From NCBI GenBank assembly GCA_030998225.1, contig JAPYXD010000522.1:8370001-8434000 (forward strand): a stretch of 64,000 bases of DNA, given 5' to 3'. The notes under the pieces were generated by a model. That model ran no database searches, had not been told where the DNA came from, and was given only the letters and a program-made list of their open reading frames with translations. Below, in pieces: positions 55,741-64,000 of the stretch. Position numbers and translations under genes: made by a program. This DNA is from Diplolepis rosae (Eukaryota > Arthropoda > Insecta > Hymenoptera > Diplolepididae). Each line of letters opens with the position of its first letter. The first letter of the stretch is position 1.

Positions 55741-56232
55741 CATGGAGAAAAATATAAAATTAACAAACTTTCTTTACTGACCCCACAAAATTTTAGTTCT
55801 TACAAAAAGTTCCGTCAAGAAAAAAACAATAGTAAACTCTTTTATTGGTTCAACAAACGGGATTGTTCGGAAAACTAAATATTTGTTGGGATAGCAAAAA
55901 AATTTTGTTAGTTTTATATCAACAATCCGATTGGTCAATACAACAATTTTTTTTACCAATTCGTCTAGTGAAAATTGTACTTTCACTGTCTGTTTTGAGA
56001 CGGATAAATAGCTGATTTTACAACTGCTGCTATTTTCCCCACTAGCAGTGAAAATAACCATTTTCCCGTCTCAGAACAGATGGTGAAAGTACAATTGTCA
56101 CTAAACGTGTTGGGAAAAAATACGTGTTTCACTTCTGGGGAACAAGTGTTTGTCAATTCGTGTTGCAAACTTCACACTCATTGGTAATTGCTCATTTTCC
56201 CCACTATTAAAACAAATAGCTATTTCTCCGTG
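55741..56232. mobile_element. CAYGGAGAAA-ended MITE (492 bp), possibly composite
   Basis: Left CATGGAGAAAAATATAAAAT and right end the inverse of CACGGAGAAATAGC, TG on both sides. Inside, 55971-56003 and 56068-56102 form a hairpin (GTACTTTCACTGTCTGTTTT and its inverse). Another inverted pair, TAAAATTAACAAACTTT and AATTTTGTTAGTTTTA, lies in the left part. It could be two MITEs abutting. Confidence 0.6.
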
Positions 56233-57103
56233 TGATTAAATCGATAGAATTTATATAACAATTAAAGAAATAACAAAGTAATCAATAGAATAATAAATAG
56301 AGAAAAATCATGTGATAAACGATGAATAAAAGAATAAAAAAGAAAATTATAATAATAAATAATGACCTCATAAATAAATTCATGAATTAAACAGATGATC
56401 GAAAAATCATTTCAACAAAGAATTCATTCTATTCAAATTGAGTATTTTGTAAATTAAACAATATTTTGGCAATATCAACAAATTGACTTTTTGGTTCGAA
56501 AAAAGGAGTGTAAACAAAAGATTTTCTTAAGTTTTAAATGAAAGTTCTTTTCCATACAGTTGTATCATATTTATGGTATACGTTAAAATATTCAAATTCA
56601 ATATTTTATTCTTCTATATTTTGTTTACCTACCCTGAAATGTTAATTCTCATCAATGTTCGATTCTTCAAATAAATTTCTTTCTCAAATTATAACAATCA
56701 GCTACTAACTTCTCGAAATGTAAACGATTAACAGCGCTAGATAATTAACCGGAAAGACTTTCGAGTAAACATTTTCTGTATCTTTTTTCCAGCAAATTTA
56801 CAGCAACGTGTCAAGCGGAAAGATCAGAGTTTATTTATGAGATCTGCCTAGGAGAATCAAAAAGCCTTGTAAAGGGAGTTTCTTGTATACAGTTGGCAAT
56901 CTTCCCTCCAAGTCTTTAATTATTATTTGAAGCGAAAAATCTCTCTCCCCATGCTCTCAGCAGCGAGATTACGCTGAAAGTCTCGTAAAAGAGAAAGAAA
57001 CAGAGAGAAAGAAAATCGAAATCGAGTAATAATAAGTAGCTCTTTTCTTCACAGATGGTAAAACAAAATTAATTTCTCTTACCGTTTAATATTCCTGTTT
57101 TAG
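56233..57103 (+). other. Intron sequence upstream of the EGF exon
   Basis: No frame or repeat recognised. It ends in a pyrimidine-rich tract, TTTAATATTCCTGTTTTAG, which is the predicted 3' splice site. Confidence 0.6.
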
Positions 57104-57220
57104 GACGATGCGGACATGCTTCACCTTGCGAGCAATTGTGTTACGAACTTCACGATGGGATGTACGAGTGTGACTGTAAGGATGGCTATATTCTCCATAA
57201 AAATGGATATAGCTGTGATG
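57104..57220 (+). CDS. Exon encoding one EGF-like domain (host gene)
   Basis: A 117-bp exon between a polypyrimidine-AG acceptor (CCTGTTTTAG) and a GTAAAGT donor. It is phase 1 on both sides, the usual arrangement for shuffled EGF modules. It encodes RCGHASPCEQLCYELHDGMY followed by ECDCKDGYILHKNGYSCD. Six cysteines are spaced C-x5-C-x3-C-x9-C-x1-C-x12-C with the aromatic Gly-Tyr after the fifth, as in EGF-like domains of secreted or membrane proteins. The Asp/Asn calcium-binding consensus is not evident at its N-terminus. It is too short for an ORF search and has no TE similarity. I cannot name the gene. Neighbouring exons were not found within the window, so the flanking introns are long. 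Confidence 0.85.
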
Positions 57221-58777
57221 GTAAAGTACTTTTTTGTGATATGTTTCATTAAATACTTTTCGACATCTATTTCAATCTGGAACATCGTTCAGTTTGTTTG
57301 GCGGCCCTGCAAAAATTGTGCAATACTATTTTTCAAGTTTTGACACCCCCCCCAGCAAAAACAGATTTTCCTGATTCCCCTATCCTTCCCACAAAAAAAT
57401 GAACCGTAAGATTTTTCTCGATTTCTCTTCTCCGCCTAATGTCTTATACGATTTTTCAAAGGCTCCTCTAAAATATATTGTCATTTAAATATTTTTAAAT
57501 TAATCTTTCATTCTCGGAGAAAATCTTTTACTAAAACTTCAAAGTTCTGGTTAAATAGATGAGAAAATTTCTACGTTTGTCCTAAAAAGTAAAGCTTATA
57601 AAACCGCATTTTCTAGTAAAAAGCAGCTCTTGGGCATATTACTTCTTTCGCTCTGTGAATTCCCCAAAGCGCATCTTTCCCAGTTTCCTTTCCCTCCTTG
57701 GTAGCATTAATACGCCTCTGGTTCGTTCCTTTCTTGAGTTTTTCTATTTATCGCCATGCGAACTTATTCGAAGTGCAGAGTCTTCTCTCAATGAGAGACT
57801 CTCCGAATTCTTCCTCTTAGAAAGTGTAAGTATAAGGACTCCTGACAGATTACTCGAGTCGTGCCCCAGGCTCATTCGAGTGAGATAAACGCGAAATCCT
57901 CCGCTCAATTTCGACCTGGTTTCCCTTTTCTTCATTTTTTTTTTACTTAAGTTCCCGACGACGTCGAACTCAATTTCACTTGCACGCCTTTCATCGCTTC
58001 ATAAAATCGCTTTGAGTCATCCCTACCAAAAAATATCGAAGCTAATACCCGCACCTTGTAGACTCAGGGGAAAAAAATCCTAAATGTGGTGAAAAGTAGG
58101 CAGAGTAATATCCCGCCTCATTGATCAGACAAATTGCTCCTTCGAAATGTGAATTTTTTCTCGAAAATATCTGCTTTGAATTGATTTTGATTCCCCGCTC
58201 TTGAAAATTGCATGGCACGTTTACTTGAAATACTAATATTGGCTGATACGATAATTGTGAGAAATAAATGAGTAGAGGCATTTTGTAATAAAACAATAAC
58301 GTTTGAAAAATTATCAATTCAATCTGTTTTAATCTCATATTTTCTACTTACCTGCAAAAGCTGCCATCTCGTGATTTGAAAAAAAAAAATATTTCAACAA
58401 ATTGCTTTTTGAGAAACGCCCTTCGAAAAAAAAAACTTAATGAACGTATATGACAAGAGAGATGCTTTAAAGGTGATGTTTGAAATAGCAGGGTTGTCAA
58501 GTACAATAGATGTATAATAATGTAAAGAAGATTATCGGAAATGCATTTATTTCATGTTATTGGATGACCGAGGACAGGAAAAGTATCGCCTTGAACAAGA
58601 GGCTGTGAATAAAATACAACCGCGATGAAATAATGTGAGGCATTATTGCAGTAATATGTAAAGCTGTAAATTAGACGAAAATTTGATTAAGAAGCAGGAA
58701 TAGCACACAAATTCAAAATGTAGAAAAATCGATAACATTTTTCCACAACATTGTGAAGAATTTTTCTCTAAGCTATC
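57221..58777 (+). other. Intron or intergenic sequence downstream of the EGF exon
   Basis: It opens with the donor GTAAAGTAC. 57620-57900 and 57950-58040 are less AT-rich but show no exon-like frame with splice sites. A C-rich phrase near 57340 may be a repeat trace. Confidence 0.5.
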
Positions 58778-58974
58778 TACATTCTGTCAAAAAAGTACCG
58801 GAAATTGATCATTCAAAATGCCCGCTTAAAGAGATTGTCAAAAACCTTTTTAACGCTAAGTTGGCACCACTGCCCTCTACACTGATGTGGACTTCGAGCG
58901 TGACCTGTCATTTAGTTTGTTCACAGCGCTCGATGTTATCAGTTTATCTCAAGTGTGTTTCGCGATTTCTCCAA

Positions 58975-59727
58975 TGAATAAGAATATCGAACAAAGAATT
59001 TGTCTCTAATTTCGCATTGCAAATGGAATTTCGTGTGCGAAATCGCTGAAAATCTGCCTCGCTCTGGTCGGCCATCAACGTCTTCAACTGAAGTTAACAT
59101 CGCTAAAGTGAAGGAAATGGTGTCTGAAAATCGGTATTTAAGTTTAAGAAAGATAGCAGCTGAACTTCCTGTGTCTCACGAATCATTTCGTACTATTTTA
59201 AACGATTGTTTGGGCATGAAACGTGTTGCTGCCAGTGATCCCAGAACGTGGGAGCTGGCGGCCCCCACCATAGATGCCGCGAGCTCATTGTGTCTTCCTC
59301 ATTCAACCAACCTATGGCAGTCGAGCGAGGAAGACGCCATGAGCTGGCGGGGTCTATGGTGGGGGCCGCCAGCTCCCACGTTTTGGGATCACTGATTGCT
59401 GCTCGAATACTTCCGAAAGACCTGAATTTTCTTCAAAAACTCAATCGCGTTAAGGCCAAAAACTCAACAAATATCATCGAACAACCACCGTATTCACCCG
59501 ATATGGCTCCGGCCGACTTTTGTCTCTTTCCAAAACTCAAATTACCATTTCGAGGCACCCATTTTTAGTCGATAGAAGGCATAAAAGTAAATTAGTGGCG
59601 AGAACTGAAGTCGATTCCAGAAAATGCGTTTAAAAAATGTTTTAATGATTGGGTTATTCGTTGGCATAAGTGTATTATTTCGGGAGAGGCCTCCTTTAAA
59701 GGCGATAAAATAAATTTGGATGAATAA
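58975..59727 (+). pseudogene. mariner transposase lacking two catalytic Asp, split by a hairpin
   Basis: MNKNIEQRICL at 58975, a shift, then PRSGRPSTSSTEVN, MVSENRYLSLRKIAAEL and SHESFRTILNDCLGMKRVAA, the DNA-binding domain with its first part deleted. The hairpin MITE follows. ARILPKDLNFLQK continues, then a deletion joins to KNSTNIIEQPPYSPDMAPAD (third Asp). The region with the first and second Asp is absent. KLKLPFRGTHF ends at a stop. The remainder is SIPENAFKKCFNDWVIRWHK and GDKINLDE. Confidence 0.88.
59233..59394. mobile_element. hAT-type hairpin MITE, copy 3 (162 bp)
   Basis: Same ends, arms and exact length as copy 1, with the core in the opposite orientation. The flanks GTTGCTGC (59225-59232) and ATTGCTGC (59395-59402) match in seven of eight positions. 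Inserted in a mariner transposase. Confidence 0.92.
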
Positions 59728-59799
59728 TAAATAGTTTGTGTTTTATTGACCAGTTCCCGGTACTTTTTTGACAGAATGTATACCAGGTATCGGTCACTA

Positions 59800-60000
59800 C
59801 CGAGTTCCAGCTTCTTTTCGAGACTTATAGCTTTGCGCAAACACCTTTCGATGGTCCTCAAGCCAACAGGAAAAGTATAACGACTAACCAAAGTCGTGAA
59901 ATTTGGACAGGTAGGTCCTATCACTCCAACGACGGTCCTGAGCTGCGTATACCAGAGTTCCGCCACTACTAAGTTCCAGATTCTTCTTGAGACTTATATT
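59800..60000. repeat. Diverged repeat, also at 63815-63960
   Basis: CCTATCACTCCA, GACCAAAGT/AACCAAAGT and ACTAAGT are shared in the same order with 63815-63960. 59800-59870 and 59945-60000 also resemble each other (GAGTTCC, TTCTTGAGACTTATA). Tandem-type repeat of unknown class, non-coding. Confidence 0.55.
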
Positions 60001-60279
60001 CAGAGAGCAGGCGAGCGTAGTCTGAAGTTGCGCACCTAGCGTAGGCTTGGCTCCCTCGTTATTCATTCGATGCGCAGCTTATTTGGTTGTTTATTTGAAT
60101 AGATAATGACAACGTTTCGTTTTTCGCTCTTTTTTCTTTTCCGCCTACGCAGTGCTATCCGCTAATCACAGTCGCTCGCGCGCTCTCCCATCACTTTCCC
60201 CCATGTGGCGATTCTCCGCAACGAGAGAGCTGAGCCTACGCTCGGTGCGCAACTTCAGACTACGCTCGTCCGCTTTCTG
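60001..60279. mobile_element. hAT-like MITE with CAGARAGC ends (279 bp)
   Basis: Left CAGAGAGCAGGCGAGCGTAG and right the inverse of CAGAAAGCGGACGAGCGTAG. The inverted identity continues through TCTGAAGTTGCGCACC and AGCGTAGGCT. The flanks CTTATATT and ATTATACT match in six of eight positions. The GC-richer interior has no coding frame. Confidence 0.75.
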
Positions 60280-60455
60280 ATTATACTGCGGTGTTAGATA
60301 TTGACGTGATATTTCTATGAGAGGTCGCCACTAATAACAAAAGACTATCATTGTTGACATATTCCATCCTTCAAACCTCTTCTGTTGAAATTCGAGACAA
60401 ATCCATTCATTAGTTTACAATTTATAGTGTCTGAGAGCAACCAACCTTCGAATTT

Positions 60456-60975
60456 TTGGCAAAGGTGAAAAAAAGTGAATTTTGTCTGTTAATTAAAGAC
60501 TATTTTTTGCGTGGAAAAACCTTATCAGAAACAAGGGTCAAGCTAGATAAATATTATTCGGACTCTGCTCCGTCATATGGAATGGTTCAGAAGTGGTTTA
60601 ACGAATTTCGTTGTGGCCGTACGAGCACAGAAACCATACCAAGTCCACTTCGTCCAAATGAGAAAATGATCTATCATCATAATCGCAAATCATCAATAAA
60701 ATCCATGATATTGTTTTAAATGACCCGAAAGTGAAAGTTCGTGAAATAGTTGAGATCGTATCCATCCCAACTGAGCATATGGTCAATATTTCGCGTACTC
60801 ATTTGTGCGTGAGAAAGTTCTGTGCAAGATGATTGCCGTGGTTGCTGACAATCGACCAAAAACGCATTCGTGTGAACACTTTTGAGCGAAATTCGGCCTA
60901 TTTTAACCGCAAACCGCAAGAGTTTTTGCGCCGATTTGTGGCGATAGATGAAACATGGATCCACCATTATACTCA
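60456..60975 (+). pseudogene. irritans-related transposase, N-terminal part
   Basis: KVKKSEFCLLIKDYFLRGKT begins without an ATG in the usual place. SAPSYGMVQKWFNEFRCGRT is the first helix-turn-helix half. A frameshift near 60660-60720 leads to DPKVKVREIVEIVSIPTEHM and RKFCARWLPWLLTIDQKRIR. The first catalytic motif AIDETWIHHYT near 60946-60973 directly precedes the inserted element. Confidence 0.85.
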
Positions 60976-62333
60976 CACGGAGAAAAATAGTTGAAGTAAT
61001 TTTACTTAACTTCTGATCAAATTTGGGACATAAGGACAAATTAGAAGTTATTTAGTATCACTGTATTTATTTGTGATATATTAAATGTTCGAAAATGAAT
61101 CAAAGTTGAGTAAAATTCAGAAGTGTAGGGTGAAGTATGAAAGCGTGCGTTAAAAATTTTTAAATGTATATATTATTACTCGTAGTATAACTATAAAAAA
61201 CCAATCTTTTATTAAATCACAAAATTAGTAGAGCTTTCCGTTCATTCTACTCTACACTTCAATCGAGAGTTGAGTAAACCGTGAATCGCAAGATTTATTC
61301 CAACAGCTACATCTATTCACGCAGGAACGAATGAAAGTAATCTGCGCCTTGGGCACACATAAAAAATTATTAACTTCAAAAACATAAATTATTAAAATTA
61401 AATTGATATTATCAAAATTTAAACAAAAAAAAGTCAATAAGTGTATTACATAAAATATGAAATATCACATAAATTACTCAGGCAGAATAATAATTTGGAA
61501 TTCGCAAATGTAAAATCCATATTTTGAAAATATAAAACACAGAAAATAAAAGAACCCTCTTTTCAATGTTTTTATACAAAATACTTCTTAATAATAATGC
61601 AATTTTTTAATGTACATTTGAAAATTTAGTTTCACTAAACTTCATACGTCGTTATAATAAAAATGTATACCAAATGCAATTTAATAATTATATTAATTTT
61701 TAAAAATATTTTATTAATCATTTATGAAAAAAGTTGATTTATTTTTACTTGAGTAAGGTTAAAAAATTTTCTTGACGGCACTTACTCTCGCAAGCACTGA
61801 ATAACTCATGCAGTCACTATATAGCAAAGTTCCAAGTTTTATATCTCAGCATTGTAAGCGAGCGTGTGCATGATTCGATGAAAGCGTATCGTACTCTATA
61901 TAAGTGTAGTTATTAGGTTTATATATGTAAGGTTATATGTTTAAGTGTATTTGTAATTTGAAATGTGATTGGCTACGTCTGAATGGTGTGAATGTATTTG
62001 TAAGTTGTTTATGTATGTACCGGATGACTATTGGCAGGCTCGAGGTAAGAATTTTTTTTTATTTGAGAGAACCATACCATTGCCAGTTCAAATAATACGC
62101 CCGATGCTCATTTTACCCAACTACGGTTTGAAGCACCTCAAGCGTCGTCGATAACGTTTTACTCAACTCCTTACTATTCCCTATGTAAGGCTTATTGTTA
62201 TTCACTTTGGGTGAATTAGGTATATATCAAATTGATTTTACCCGACTAGGATTTAATAGATGTTCAAATGTCCTTATGTCACAAGTTTAATCGACAGAGT
62301 TGAGTAAAATTACTTCAAGTATTTTTCTCCGTG
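60976..62333. mobile_element. CACGGAG-ended element (1358 bp)
   Basis: Ends CACGGAGAAAAATAGTTGAA and the inverse of CACGGAGAAAAATACTTGAA, with CA on both sides (60974-60975, 62334-62335). Sub-terminal GTAATTTTACT repeats occur at both ends. Inside there are only short frames, and 61969-62154 (61 codons) has no family signature. A truncated relative is at 5216-5440. Confidence 0.88.
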
Positions 62334-62335
62334 CA

Positions 62336-62841
62336 GGAATCACGTAAAGGGTCAAAACAGTGGGTTAAACCTCGTGAAAGTGCACCAAAGCGTCCGAAAA
62401 CGCAACGATCGGCTGCGAAACTACCTTGAGAAAGGAAGGACGATTACTAGAGCATATTATGCTCTATTATTGTGTCGATTGGTTGACGAAATCAGAAAGA
62501 AACGGTCACATTTTAAGAAGAATACAATCTTTTCTCATGATGACAATGCACGATTTCACACATCGAACATTACACAGGCAAAAAAGCATAAATTGGGTTT
62601 CGAATCGCTTTCGCATCCACCATATTTTCCAGACCTCGCCCCCAGCGACTATTATCTGTTCCCAAACCTCAAGAGATGGCTGTGTGGTAGGCGTTTTAAG
62701 TCGAACGAAGAAGTTGAATGGGAACCAGAAGGATATTTTGGAGGGTTTAACAAATCGTATTATTTGGAAGGCATAGAAAAGTTAAAAGATCTTTGGACTT
62801 GTTGTGTCGAGCTAAAAGGAGAGTACATTGAGAAATAAAAC
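62336..62841 (+). pseudogene. irritans-related transposase, C-terminal part
   Basis: Continues the 60456-60975 gene: ESRKGSKQWVKPRESAPKRP, a shift, then YLEKGRTITRAYYALLLCRL, KKNTIFSHDDNARFHTSNI (second Asp), HPPYFPDLAPSDYYLF (third Asp) and KSYYLEGIEKLKDLWTCCVE to EYIEK and stop. The second half is open for about 154 codons and all three catalytic Asp survive across the two parts. Confidence 0.88.
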
Positions 62842-62900
62842 CGATATTTGCAGAAAAAAGAATTTTTCTTAATTTTATCACGTCAATATCAAACACCCTA

Positions 62901-63780
62901 CACTGTAAAAAAAGTGGTTGAAAATTACAAGTTGGTTTGTAATCGTTTTACTATGATTGATGGGTTCATTTTACAAGTTTTTGGTAAACTTGTAGCCATT
63001 AACTGTGGAATTTAACAATATTTATATTAATTTCATCCTAAAACTGTAAAATTACTATGATTAATCAGTGGACATAAAGATAACTACGATTAGTGTGGTA
63101 AATTTCAACCATACTGTAACCGATATTATTGTACACTTTTGCAAGATTTCTTTAAATTCACTAAATGTAATGTAATCCACATTACAAGGAAAGTGTAAAA
63201 TAGTAGAATGACGGGAATTCTACCACAATTTATTTGTAATTCCGCCGGCTGACGCCTGTTTTCATTACTATTCACAAGATATAAATATTTGTTTCTTCTG
63301 TGTAATGTGATATACAAATAAGAAATACGGTAATTAAAAAACTTTCCTATTAAGTTTGTGTAGAAATATGGTTGTCACGAGGCCGCACAATTAGAGATTA
63401 TGCGGCTTGTAAATTTTAAGGTTATGTATGTATTTTCACGATTTGTGGTAATTTCTTAGATTTTTTTATCCGTCATATAAAATTTGTATGAAACCTTAGA
63501 TATCTTTGTGAAATATTTTTCAATGTTAAAATCCTTGTGATAGCCTAGCGCATGCGCAATGAAATATACCTCTGCCACTTTACATTGAGAGTTGAATTTT
63601 ACATCGGGAACGTAAAAGTACACTGTCTGAAAATGATGTTACGGGAATTTTCATCTCCGAATGTAATTTTCAACTTTTCAATTATTTTCACACCATTTTG
63701 GTAATATTACCTCGATTAATCAGAGTTATCTGTATGTCCACTGATTAATGTGGTAATTTTCAATCATTTTTTTTACAGTA
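62901..63780. mobile_element. MITE with YACTGTAAAAAAARTG ends (880 bp)
   Basis: Left CACTGTAAAAAAAGTGGTTG and right the inverse of TACTGTAAAAAAAATGATTG. TA at 62899-62900 and 63781-63782. A second inverted pair (ATTAATCAGTGGACATAAAG near 63062 and its inverse near 63735) shows a compound structure. It sits against the right end of the neighbouring mariner and uses the same TA. Confidence 0.85.
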
Positions 63781-63782
63781 TA

Positions 63783-64000
63783 GTATCTTTGACATCCATG
63801 CCCCCCGAGCCAACTAAAAAAAGCTTACGACCGACCAAAGTTGCGAAACTGGAGCAGGTGGTTCCTATCACTCCAGCTGCTGTCCTGAATTATCTGTACT
63901 AGATATTAGTCTGTACTAAGTCTCAGATGGTTTTCAAGTCTTATGGGCTGTTTAATTATTATGTTCGCATTTTTCCGGTCAATTTTGATCTTCTTCTCTC
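63783..64000. repeat. Repeat related to 59800-60000
   Basis: CGACCGACCAAAGTTGCGAA, GGTTCCTATCACTCCAGC and TACTAAGTCTCAGATGG run parallel to 59880-59995. It continues past the window edge. No gene. Confidence 0.55.

Larger units (their letters stand above)
58780..59778 (+). mobile_element. mariner deletion derivative (999 bp with a nested hairpin)
   Basis: Ends CATTCTGTCAAAAAAGTACC and its inverse, TA at 58778-58779 and 59779-59780. It contains hAT-type hairpin copy 3 (59233-59394). Without it the element is about 830 bp. Confidence 0.92.
60286..62898 (+). mobile_element. irritans-related mariner split by a 1.36-kb element
   Basis: Left end GGTGTTAGATATTGACGTG (a few extra bases after TA) and right end the inverse of GGGTGTTTGATATTGACGTG, next to TA at 62899-62900. 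Without the insert the mariner is about 1.25 kb, near full length. Confidence 0.88.

Noticed and set aside
1..64000. Endogenous virus or viral-like gene cluster
   Set aside because: No capsid, polymerase, integrase-with-LTR or other viral protein motif was seen. The only reverse-transcriptase trace is Penelope-like.

Overview
This window looks like gene-poor insect nuclear DNA, strongly AT-rich by eye. The insect assignment is inference: it rests on the mix of arthropod-type mariners (irritans, cecropia and mauritiana-like), DD41D transposases, an insect-type Crypton recombinase and one spliced EGF exon. There are no bacterial gene arrays, rRNA genes, CRISPR arrays or recognisable viral genes. 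The only well-supported host coding sequence is a 117-bp phase-1 exon at 57104-57220 that encodes one complete EGF-like domain. The sequence around it is best read as intron and intergenic DNA filled with transposons. Two short candidates (26892-27131 and 43862-44125) are weak.

Layout. 0-7 kb: AT-rich DNA, foldback-type repeats and a 12-unit minisatellite (6305-7050). 7.2-9.7 kb: a CACGGAG-ended element filled with a pogo-like MITE (itself hit by a 162-bp hAT hairpin), an irritans mariner and a DD41D transposon. 10.6-11.6 kb: a periodic dispersed repeat. 12.0-14.3 kb: a 2.3-kb Foldback element with a perfect 8-bp target duplication. 14.5-17.9 kb: degenerate repeat arrays and small MITEs. 18.2-22.2 kb: a Crypton-like tyrosine-recombinase pseudogene with a small intron, split by two copies of one 1.3-1.4-kb element that themselves carry MITEs. 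22.4-23.7 kb: a full-length but broken cecropia-type mariner. 24.3-26.3 kb: a MITE pair of ends enclosing a mariner deletion derivative with an open reading frame. 27.6-30.3 kb: three-level nesting (DD41D, irritans, cecropia). 31.2-33.1 kb: a foldback. 33.3-41.5 kb: a very large imperfect palindrome of one repeat family, with a Penelope reverse-transcriptase scrap and a mariner inside a mariner. 42.8-54.5 kb: MITEs, DD41D and irritans remnants, TTAA-flanked elements, a CRE-half-site array and another foldback. 54.6-64 kb: two more mariner deletion derivatives, the EGF exon, and a mariner split by a 1.36-kb element.

How the parts relate. No pathway or operon is visible. The window records successive transposition: several insertions are proven by an empty site in a sister copy, in the opposite terminal repeat, or by restoration of a reading frame. 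Three patterns stand out. Five mariners from distinct lineages have lost the same central catalytic segment while keeping the DNA-binding domain. Three hAT hairpins of identical length differ in their arms, but in a paired way. Many MITEs share only a CAC-type terminus and use TA, CA or TG target duplications. Coordinates of degenerate elements are approximate, and family names come from motif recognition, not database searches.
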